DNA of 26,376 nt from Phallusia fumigata (Eukaryota; Chordata; Ascidiacea; Phlebobranchia; Ascidiidae): contig QXVZ01013384.1 of NCBI GenBank assembly GCA_008931825.1, positions 7,569 through 33,944 on the forward strand. The letters run 5' to 3'. Under the pieces are notes generated by a model. It had not been told where the DNA came from. It worked only from the letters and a program-made list of their open reading frames with translations, and made no database searches. Each line of letters begins with the position of its first letter. Position 1 is the first letter of the stretch. Positions 12,601 through 24,600 of this stretch are shown here, one piece after another. Made by a program: the position numbers and the translations under genes.

Positions 12601-15600
12601 AAACCCCTAGTTTAGTGGTACGGTATGTACCTCGTGCTTGGGTGGTTAAATTGGGTTGAGTTTATTACTGTGTATGATACAGTTAACTCCTTAATCTGCC
12701 TATCAAAGAAAAATGAAGCAAACAAGCATATGTAACACCTTTCAAGTGTGAACACAAAATTCTGTAAAATGGCCCAATTTTTTCTTGGTACATTTAGACA
12801 CAACACTCTGATCTATCATAAGTGCCATGAATGGGATTTTCTGTGTAGATAATCTTTATCTGGCAAAGCGAAAGAAGCTCGAGCCTTATGTTAAGACGGC
12901 AACTAACTGCACAGAACCTAATCTTACCCAACCTGAATTCACCAACACATTGGAAATGAAGTTGGCCTGTTCATTGAGAGGTTGGCTTTTGTTACACTAA
13001 AATAGAAGGAAATGAAATAAGTTGTTTTTTCTTTGCATATTATTTTTTTTGGAATTTTGTTCTTAAACTGATATTTTCGTTTTACTCCAGTTTAAGTACA
13101 TTAATACCAGCAACCTTGTTCTACATTGGTTGTCATATTTTTTTTGCTAAGCAAAACATTTAATTTATTATTTTCATAAAAATTAATGAATTTTCATTCT
13201 GTTCTGGTATATACACTCTCTGTAGTTAAATGACAGTAAAGTAAGCTTCTACCGAGCAAACTCTAAATCATTTGACAGCGTTGCAAATCTTGAATTACCC
13301 TTTTTCTATTGGAATGTTTTTTCTTTGACATTTTGATAGATGGACGTGTAAAGTTGTGCACTAGCGAATGTTTTTCGGTTGACCCATAGGCCCCAAAATG
13401 TGAACTTTTTACTTTTTTCTCCGCAACAGGTGGACGGTTGGCTACCAAAACCAATATACAGCAAGCTGTTGCTGATGGATTTGTTGATGGTTGTTTCTGT
13501 GGTTATGTGGAGAATGGACTGCTTGGTGTGAATGCTCATTTTGATCCTGTATGTTCTTGGGTTACTGGGATCGCAACAAACAGTGCTGGATTGTTTGCTT
13601 GTTCAGGAAATCAAACAGATTCAGTCTGGTGCTACAGGTTTGTGCAGTGGTGCTTAACTATTTTCCTATATTAGTCATTTTTGTTCAGAATTTCCATTTT
13701 CCGACAATCTACCAAAATGTAATTTATTTATTTTGGTATTTATTAGGCCCACTGGGTTGGAGCTATGCCGCTTAACTTTCTTGCTTAAGAAAACAAGAGG
13801 CCAAGACAGGATTAAAACCCACGGTCTTGATAAATTTTTATTTTTAGGAATAAAAATGCAACAAGAATATGTTGTATTGTCCTTTGTACGTGATGCCACA
13901 TCAACCTGTGCTTGTAAAGCACCAAGTTTTTCCATTTTCCAACAATCTACCAAAATGTAGTTTATTTATTTTGCTAGTCCTGTCATGTTCAATATGAAAC
14001 AGTGATATTATCAACAGATCAGCAGCTACTGAGTTAACAAGCATAGAGTTTGTGTTACTGCTAACAATAAACAAGATCGGTCAACACTGAATTCTTAGCA
14101 TGGGTTTCTACTTTTGGTTTGCACAGATCCTAAATTTACACAGTTGTAGAGTACAGTCTATAAAAACAACAAATAAAATGTCCTAACGACCAAGAGCCTT
14201 TTTACCGACAAAACACTATTATTACGATCTTTTCTTAAATTTTGCAACTTTTTCACATTCTCAATGTTATGGTTCTGAATAGCAACTCCAGAAAAAAGTA
14301 GTTCGCAAAGGTCATGTTTTTCAGAGGTCAACACGGAACCAACAAGTTTGGTGAACTCCAGTTCGCCCCCTGGTGTGGAGTTTTGTCGGTGTATGATTCC
14401 GACAACTTTGGTTTGGAGGAAAGAAGCTGTTTGTCTCCGCAATCCTTCGTATGCAAGCAAAGTAAAGTTTCTGCTTAGTTTTATTTTTTAAGGCTTTTTG
14501 ACACCAGGCTTAAAATCAATGAAAGTTTTTGTACATTTGCATTTTCAACATTCTTTTTGAAACTCACAAGAACTTTTTAAACAGTACTGTTTTTGTTCTA
14601 ATATCTAAGCAGGCACCTATGTAGCTTAGCCAGTACTGGTCAAAAGTGACTTATTTTTTACCAGAGCAACTTAATAATCTATGACAATGGTGGGCAAACC
14701 ACCGCTCTCGAACTGCATCCCGCTCACCAGCAGTTTTTGTTGCTCTTCTAACTACATAGTAATATCCCAAATTGATAGAGAGTTGTCAACTTATATTGAA
14801 GTTCATGTATCAATGTTATACCCACTGTGGTGTAATATTGCAGTGTGACAACTACAAATAATCAAACAAAAAAATTTAATATTTATAAATATTGTGTTTG
14901 TCTTGTTTCTACAACTGTCGTTTATTGTATCTGTAACACTGTACAAACTGATTTTGCGGCTTGCTGGTGTTTGTGGTTTTTCACAAGTGACTCTTCCTTT
15001 AAACAAGTTTGCCCACCCCTGATCTATAAAAAGCCTATTGACCACTTCTATTACATGGTTTTGAAATGCCGTCTAATGTATTTATCACACAGAAATGAAC
15101 AACACATGCGCGGCGCCAATGTACCCAGCTAACAGTTCACCCCTTTCTGAAGATTGGAGGGTCGGGGGTGATGGTGTAACCTTCCGCTGCAAGGGGGGTT
15201 ACGGCCTTGATGCTGACCCACTTAATCTCACCGTGACATCACAATGTGTCGACATATCTGGGGAGAAACGATGGAATCCTGATCCTGCTTTGTTCGACTG
15301 CTTGCGTAAGATTGTTACAAGCGTAAATGACATTTTTTAATCGATAATGAGACTGAGCACTCTGACAACTAATGAAAATAGGGAACACTAGATCCAGACT
15401 TGAAAAAGTGGCCAAAATAAAAACACAACTGTCAGAGAACTTGCAGTGAACACATTAAAAGCAAACATTTCAACAATCGCTGTTGTTATTATCACTGCAA
15501 TTTGACCTAAAATTGTTATAAATGGTGTGTTATATACACCCGTGAAGCATTTGCATTACAATATATCAACTAGGGATGGGCCGAACCGAACCAGAACCCG

Positions 15601-18600
15601 AGTACTTGGTACCGCGCATCGCAATTTTTGATGCTCGGCGCTCGGTCGAGCAGTCGCATAAACTAAGCCGAGCATTAGACAAAAGATTGAACATGTGCAA
15701 CAAATAGGTTGTACGAAGTAGTCTTGTGTTTTTCGAGTGTGGGCATATTTCTTAGCGTCAGACATGACATCAGAGTCTTCGTGCGCTGCGGTTGTTACTT
15801 AAAAACTCCCATGTTATGCAGAAAGAACCTTTAGAGCTTAAATATGGCCCTGGTGGCTAGATAAGGGACCTTGAAAAACGTAAATAACTACAGTGTAAAT
15901 AGGAATGTTTGTGACGTCACAATACACCGAGCGTGCTCGGCCGAGCACCGAGCGTTAACGTGAGATGCTCGGTGGTCGACCAAACAGAACGCTTGCAGTT
16001 TTGGCCCATCCCTAATATCAACTATGTAGAAGCTCTCTGGCAGTTATGTTTTCAAAAAGATCAAATAATCTGTTTGACACAACTTGCTAAAATTCATGTG
16101 CGTTATATAACCGCAGAATTGCTTTGGTATTATCGCAGGTCTGTCCTGTCTTGACCCCTCACCGGTTAGTGATAGCACGATGGTCACATCACCGGTCAGC
16201 GTTTTACCGGGAAATTATAAATACTCAGACACCGCAACTTACACTTGCAATGAGAGGTTTGCACTTTATGGAAAAGCTGGATCGAAGCAAGTGACTGCAA
16301 CCTGTGCTGCAAATCAGAAGTGGAAGCCAGCAATCTCAAGCATCAAATGCTCACGTCAGTGTTTGTTGTTAACAAGTTTTCCTTTCTTAGTTTGTTTCAA
16401 TTTTACCCATGGAACAGCACCTGCCTGTGTTATGCTTAAAATGAGTCGGTGTCAGGAAAGCTGGCTTGTTACAGTTCTGTTAGATAATTTTTGTATTTTT
16501 TGAGATATTTATCAGGTCCACTGGGTTAGAGCGATGCCGCTTAACTTTCTTGCTAGAAATACAAGAGGCCAAGTAAGGATTAGAACCCATGACCTTGACA
16601 AGAATATGTTGTAATGTGCTTTGTACATGATGTCACATCAATCTGTGCTTGTAAACCAAGTTATCTCACTAGAGGTGTAGTACTTTGGTAAATAGCACGC
16701 TTTTAGTTTGGGCCAATTCCCAGTCAATACTTACCTGATACCTAACCAACTCTTTATGTTTATTTATTGGTTTATAACCAACCCTAACCAACTCTTTATG
16801 TTTATTTATTTAAATTGGTTTAACAAACATATAGAAATCCTAATGTTACAAGGGTATAAAAAATACAACTTAGTGTTGTTTTAATTTTTTATTACGACCT
16901 TCTTACTATTTTTAGTGGTAGCATGTGGTCCACCACCAAGAGTAGTGCTCGCCAATGCCATCTACGATGCAGTAACACACTCGCTCACATACAAATGTTG
17001 GAAGGGCTACTGGGTCGAGCGGGGGGTTCTCAACGTGACAGGAGTGATGTGCAACGATAGTGGGGTCTGGTCCCCTGATCCCAACACCCTGATTGTGTGC
17101 AAAAGTAGGAAACTTGTTTGTTTCATTTTTATCCTCGAAAGGACTGAATGTGTTTTACTCATGATATCTGTTGTGTTGCAGTTCTGACGGATTGTTTTAT
17201 TTTTTAGTGTGTTGAAGTTGTTGCAAAATCATGTTGGGTGGTTTTATCACCTTCCAAATTGCACTTTTTTGCTGTGATAGACGCACCGTGTATTGTAACG
17301 ATTAAGGGAAATGAAGTTTTAAACTTCTTACTGGGTTTGAACAGTCTATTCCAATGGGTGCTTAAAATGTGAATTTTGAAGTACTTTGCGCAAAGCTTGA
17401 CTCACTTGAGATTTTAACTGAAGTGACTTACACAAAACACCCAGTAACCTTTCTATTTCTACCAAGTCTTACACTGCCGATTTTTCACATTTAACTTGTT
17501 TTGTGTATTCAGTGATATCGTGCCCTTTTTTGGAAACTCCCCCTAATACCAGAAGAGTTTCAATTCCAAGTTACAGGTTTGTTTTACACATTGAACATGG
17601 ATATATGTGTGTGAAAAACAGTTTTGAAACTGCATGTTTGTGAATGTATTACTTAACCTGATATGTACATTGTCTCACGTTTTCAATTTTACAACTTGCA
17701 TTTTTACCCATTTTTGTTTCTATTCTCTCAGACAACAAACAATTCTAAAGCTGACTAACATTTTTAAAAGATCTGTTATGTTTGCAGGGCACAAATCCTC
17801 ATAATTTTTTGGATCGTTGACTTTAAATTAAATATTTACATCTTTTCGTTTTAAACTTTTAAAGGTATATATAATAGAGATTGAAAATTTTACATTCGGC
17901 GTTTCTGCTCATTTTCGATTCTTTTTCCTGTAACTACGAACCAACCTAACCGGCTATCACTTTTAAAAAAATCTTACGCATTTCAGGTATCTAGCCAAAC
18001 TCTCTATCCAGTGTGAGATTGGATATTCTCTAGTGCCAGCTGATCTACAAGTTTACTGTGATGAGTTTGGTGAATGGGCGCCAACTTCGAAATCTGGATG
18101 GTGTCAAAGTTAGTCCCACGAAGCATTTTGTATATCTTTTGTACAACAGCAACATTTCTATGGGTTTTGCTTGTATGGAGTCTAATGCTGTCTGCTTGTG
18201 AGAAGTTAATTGCAACATTTTTTTGATTGATAACATTCGGGATCATTTGGGTTGAAGCAAATCTGCTTAAGTGCAAAATTATTGCTGCAACTTCCCAGGC
18301 AGACTAAAATGAAACGCAAAAGACAGGCCCGATTATAACCCACAACCTGCAGTTATAAAAATACTTAACCTTATTCATAATATTGCTTGAGGACAAATGG
18401 ACCAGCTACAAATAAACTATCAGATTGTTTGTAGTGTTTGTTTATTGAAAATTAGACAAAATCATTCTTTAAAACAACTCTTCCAGATTCGCTTTCCTAA
18501 TTTCACTATACTACAGTGCCTAATTGGTGTACACCCTGGCTTTCAACACCTGAAACATGTTTGTGACCTTGTAGCTTGTTGCCAAGGTCATGAAATCAGC

Positions 18601-21600
18601 CCCGACACATAATGGATTTCTCGCAACTGAAATTTTCTTTTTTAGATGTTACATGTCCGAAACCCCTTCTAGTGCCTCAGCATGCAACTCTCTTATCGGA
18701 ATCACGTCTTACTTACATTTACACGGACAAATTGCAATACAAGTGTAACAAACAAGGTGGGTGGACTGTATCCCAGGTTTACGCAAGTTAACCTTTGTTT
18801 TTAGAGAGGTATTTACAAGCTGCAAACACTTGTGGTGTATTGATGTTTGCTTTGTACAGCTTATTTTGCAAGCTTTCCTGTAACTGATGCCACAACACTA
18901 ACAAAGTCAGTCAGCTAGTAATGTGAGTGGGTAGAATAATCCAGAAAGTCGATTTTACAGAATGAAAGGACACAGATTATCAAATACTTGTTGGTATTAT
19001 AAACCAACATCTTTAACAGTTTAGAAGAAAGTTTATTTTAAATGGATTTCTAGGTTTTGGGATGCGAAAAGGTTTTATCATATACAACCCCTACAGACCA
19101 GGATGTCTGTCTGCCGACCCAGATGGAGTTAATGTTGTTGTTTCCACAAGATGCTTACCAGAGTCAGCTGAACAAACTTGGTTATGGTTCGGACAGGAGC
19201 ATATAAAGTCTGTTTACACTGGTGTAAGTGATCAAAGCAACTTGTAGGACTTAAGTTTAAAACGAGCCTTAGGGCTTCAACACCTGTTAAACCCCATTCC
19301 TTTTTTCCTTTTGTTTAATAAGACTCCTCTTGTCTGGTTTTAACATAATTGAAACATTTTCTATGTTCTGACAAACACTATGACACTATAAAACAACATA
19401 AATGCACACTGAGCAATCTAACTACAATTTGGAACAGCGAATTGCTCATTTGTTGTACGTTTAAATTGGCTCGGAAAAAATGTTTTGTTTTCTAAGTTTG
19501 CTAACAGAAACACAGCGACATACCTAGCAACGTCTCGTGGCACACCGTCATGCAGCAAGCTGGTTGTGGCGCACTGCTTTAGACTGTAAAAGACTGTAAA
19601 TTGTTCAATGAAACATAATGATAAATGTACAACTATCAAGGAAAAACATTTTTTTTACTTCTTTGTTTTTTAGCACAGTGTACGTTTGTAAAAAGGGGTG
19701 TAGTAGGTTTTTCTGAAAACCGTTTTTTCTGAAAACAACTATGTCCTTGGCTAAAGAAAAGTTTTGCTTGTTTACAGAAATGTTTGGCATCTGCAGCGAT
19801 TGGGATCCAGCTGCAGAGATGCAATATGAAGCTTGCAATGTGAGTGTTGGGTGGTGATTTGTGAACAAGCACGAGTGCAAATACTTTTGTAAACATCAGA
19901 CGTTTTTTCATCCATTTATGATTGATTGTGGTATTTTCAAGTGTGAGTTTTTTTTTATTATTCGGAGATGTTCTTTTTTTGTTTTTTATGTCTGTTTTTT
20001 CCGATGCTGTTTTGTTACAACCATTTTTTTACAGACAGAAATGGGAGTGCACATCTTTAGAAGGGAACAGTTTGTTGGTTGTTAGTAAAAACACAACAAT
20101 GGCTTTGAGGTAAACATCATAACATTTTCTTGTGCAATTTTACTCATGTTTAATTATTCGACGCATATAGTCCCAATAGCATAATGGGTTGCATTGCGTA
20201 TTTAGAAATGTTCCTGTATGCCTGTTTGCTTGTTTTGTTTTTGTTGTCCGAGGTGAAACCAGGATTGCCAGCTTTAAATTTTAAAATTCAGCCTAACAGC
20301 TGAGAAAGTTCGGCCAAATTCTCCTTTCAAGAGCAAATAGCTGGTTTAACACTAAAAATGTACTTGTTTTGCAATAAAAGATATTACAAATCGCGTTTCG
20401 ACTAACGGTAGAAATTTGGAAAGCTAAGCAAATGCAACACTAAAACAAAAACTACGAAAGATAAGAAGCGATTTGTGTGTATACAGACACATCAACTGCC
20501 TTAATAAAGTGACCAGATTACCAAAATGTAACAGTTAAATTGACTTGGTTTTGCAATACAATAATCAGAGAAAAATTTGGCCAAATTTTGGCCCAACTTT
20601 TTTTCTTGGCCAATTTTTTTTTTTTCGGCCAAGGGATGTGAAATTCTAACTTTGGAAATTTGGCCGAAAAAAGGTCAAACTGGTAACCCTGGGTAAACAA
20701 CAACTTAATGTGGTATGCTGGTAATGAGACAATTAAACTACTTGCTCATAGCAGTTCTGTTGGATAGTTTTTATTTGATTTTTTTTAATTTTTGCTGTTG
20801 CTTAATTAGGTTCAGCCTGTCAAGTTTGCACTGGGTTAGTCTTTCCCAACCTGGGTGCCGCCTGTGCGTGCTATAATTTTTTCTACTGCGTTTAAGCGTT
20901 ACTAGGTATGGCGGTAAATATTGCTTGCAAAAAAGACTGACTTGATCAATAATCATCCTACACAAATACATTGCAAAAAGACAGTTTACTTAATATTGTT
21001 CTCTTAAAATTGCCATGTAAGTTTTACCATTCGTGATTATTAGTACCCCACTTGTTTTGTAATCTTTCANCCTACACAAATACATTGCAAAAAGACAGTT
21101 TACTTAATATTGTTCTCTTAAAATTGCCATGTAAGTTTTACCATTCGTGATTATTAGTACCCCACTTGTTTTGTAATCTTTCAGGCCCCAGGAAAATGGC
21201 GAAGGTGTGGAGTTAAATTCGACAATTACAACAGCTTCATCCTGGACAGCCAGTGTTCAATCTTTCATTAGTATTTGTACTTCCAAAAGTAAATAGATTC
21301 AATATACGTATTTGTTGGGATTGATGTTTTTTTTGATTCGGCTGTACTCATAATTACTCGGCTGTCAAGCTGACGCTCCTACTGCAGTTTTCTTTCAACA
21401 AAAACTTTTGCCTTTTTTATTTTAAAAATTGGTGAGTTTATATTTGGAAAACTTTTGGGCTGGAGAAATGCTGTTTAATTTTTTTGCTCAGTGCACACAA
21501 ATGGTCAGGACAGGATTAAAACCAACAACCTTACAAGCACAGAGCTGTTGCACTAACCACTTAACAATCCTGACAGCATGGTATAGTGTAGCAATATCTT

Positions 21601-24600
21601 TGATTGATTTGTAAGACTTCTAAGATCATCAAACTGCTTCTAATTTTGACTATGCTGTCTTTCTACTATTTTGTAAACAAATTTAATTCAATATGTTAAC
21701 CCTTCATTATCACAATTAGTTGCCATTCAATAGATTACTATAGGACTTCAATAGGAAACAAGTTCTAATAAAAATTAAGTCTAAATAATCTGCCTTAAAG
21801 CAGGAACACTCACTGGAAATAATAACACTCCATTCATTTCATCTGTACACTGGAAAAATAAAAAATTAGCAACATATGATTGTGATTTTACATTAAAAAT
21901 TATTGTACTTGCAGGGGTTTTCATAAACTATGCATCAATGTGTTCAAGATACGGTAAATGGAATCTTCCGATCTCCGAGTTAAAGTGTGTAATTCAGCGA
22001 TGTCCACCTTTGAAGGAAGTGACGGGGGCTACTCACAGCCTAAGTAAGTGGATGATGCTGATAGTTTGTAACCAGCAAGTAGTGTGTGATGTACACTTTG
22101 CACAAGTCCAACCCATACTTTAGTTTGATTATGGAATTTTGAAAAGTACAGCTACACTGTCACATAAAATTACAAGCACATTGTAAAAACTAAATTTAAC
22201 TTGAACGGTGAATTTTAAGTGATTAATATTTGTCTAAAACTAGGGATGTTCAAAGTAGAATATCGAATCCTAAGGATTCAAATCCAAATTTGCCGTTTAT
22301 ATCGGGTAATTGGAACCGTTATTATTTTTTCCAAAACGGCGTAGAAACGCAATTCGTCTGCCTTGTGCGAATGCGAGTGACATTCCCAGACACAACAGTG
22401 CCGATACAACACTGTTTTTTCCTTATTAGCTAATGCTAACCACGCGAGTTCAGCATGACAGTTAAAAATAGCACTACATGGGCACAAAGAGTAACGGGAC
22501 GATCGCAACGATTTTCTGCAGCATCAGCAATTTAAATGCGTCCTTGATTGTTTAGTTGTGCATTTGTGGTGGCATCAATTGCCTCACTGGCTTAGACTTT
22601 TTGATTACAAACGTTTTTACAACCTTCACACGTAACTGTAGCCACTGCACATCTGACATTGTTTAAAGTTAGACGTTTAAACGAAAATCGCTTACAGGAG
22701 ATGTAATAGAAGAAACTTTTAAATATTTAATAAACAGTCCATTGTTGTTGTTTTGTTTCATACAATTCTGTGTGTGATCCTGCCAAAATTATTATAAGAC
22801 TTGGATTCGAAACAACTATTCTAGAATAGCCAGTTGTTCTACTTTGAACATCCCTATCTAAAACTTATTGAAACAAACACTGCTGCTTTTGTTACAGTTG
22901 GTGGCGAACCGACCTATGGTACCAAAGCAAAATATAATTGTAAACCCGGTTACTGGCTGACACACGAAGTGGTCGAGATTGAATTGACATGTGATGAGAA
23001 TGGAAACTGGTTTCCACCGCTTGATGACTTTCGTTGCGTCGGTAAGTTGACTCAACATATGCTGTATACGTTCCCAGACATATGTGACAAATTCCTAAGA
23101 TCCCAATTGTTTAGTAATGTGGTTTCCAGCCTTTTTGATGCTTGCCTCCTTTTGCCTATTTCGTAACATATTTTCGTAACATTCCTCTCCTACTAGACAA
23201 GAATTGATGCAAAGTATTAATAAAAGGTTTGGAACCACTGGTCTACCTAAAAAGAAATACTACACTTATCATAAATAACTTAACTATAAAGTGGAAATTT
23301 CTCCCCTTAACTCATAAAAATTCCTCCATGGTTGGGAACCGCTTCTTTATATGTGCTTTAAGTAATTAAAAAACAATGGTAAAATTGTTTGGGTAAGTAT
23401 AATCTGCATGGTAGGAACGTATGTTTGTAAATGCTGATTAATTTTAGGACTACATAAAAAACAAGCGTGCAAACTGCCAAGCCTTTAAAGCAATGTAGTT
23501 TTAGAGCCATGTGATCGAATGGCCTGATGTATGGTCAGTTGTCTCGTAGCCACTTTGCGTTCTGTCTGGTCTTTCATTAACTTTGCACATAGACAAATAA
23601 ATGAAGAGATTGCATGTTCCTATCAGAGTTAATAGCCAACATGAACTACATACTTGTTTTTGGGGTTATACAGTATATTGCCCAAACTAAGCAACTCTAA
23701 TAACGTGTGCTTATACAAGAGTTAATATGTCCTCCTCCACCCCCGATCCTGTACGGAGTTTCCAGTGGTTGGATGTGGACGTATCGTAGCAAAATCACTT
23801 ACACTTGTATTCCAGGTAAGTTTGTGTTTTGTTTTCCTGCTGATGTCACNCCACCCCCGATCCTGTACGGAGTTTCCAGTGGTTGGATGTGGACGTATCG
23901 TAGCAAAATCACTTACACTTGTATTCCAGGTAAGTTTGTGTTTTGTTTTCCTGCTGATGTCACCTGACAAGTGAACATGCTCAACTTTAGGTCAGTTTAA
24001 AATGCCAGCAAATAGAAATGCTGTTAAATGTTCAAAATAGTAATTATGCGTCCCCTTTCACAAATTTTTACACATGATATATGGGTATCTTTTCTTATAA
24101 GAGCAGATTTTTGACACAAAGTCAAAAAAATTTTTCCTAAAGGGGACCCGTATTATTTTAACCAGTTGTTTGTTTTTTTTCTCGCTGCTTCTTCTGGCGC
24201 TTGGCATGGAGTGTTAGATGGATTTGGATGAAATTTTGACATGTTAGATATGGTCATGGGGTTGTGTCATCAGTTTTTTAAAGCTTTTCAAACATTCGGA
24301 TGCACCAAACATTGTTTCTCCGGTTGGCAGGGGGTGGCGGCCACTCCACTGAAAACAGGTGGCAGCAATTATAAAAAGTCTATGCTGCCACCTCAGAAAT
24401 TTTCTGGACTTCTAGCTTTAAAAACATATGATGATAATACTAGCGATAACAGATAGTATAATGCTGCTATATACCAACAGGTGTACATTGTGTAATTTGA
24501 TCATGTGTCAGACAGCTTGGATATGATCATTTTGCCATCCCATACAAAAAAATTGGAACAATGCCTATGATAAAAAAAAACGATGCCTATGATCACATAT

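Noticed and set aside
14158..14460. 100-codon minus-strand open frame
   Set aside because: Antisense shadow of exon 22, whose + strand frame has a CTLD tail and good splice sites.
21445..21575. Possible tRNA gene (A and B boxes on minus strand)
   Set aside because: No consistent cloverleaf or anticodon stem; the sequence is shared with other SINE copies.
23707..23967. 86-codon open frame containing two identical halves
   Set aside because: It runs through the N and the artefactual 113-bp duplication.
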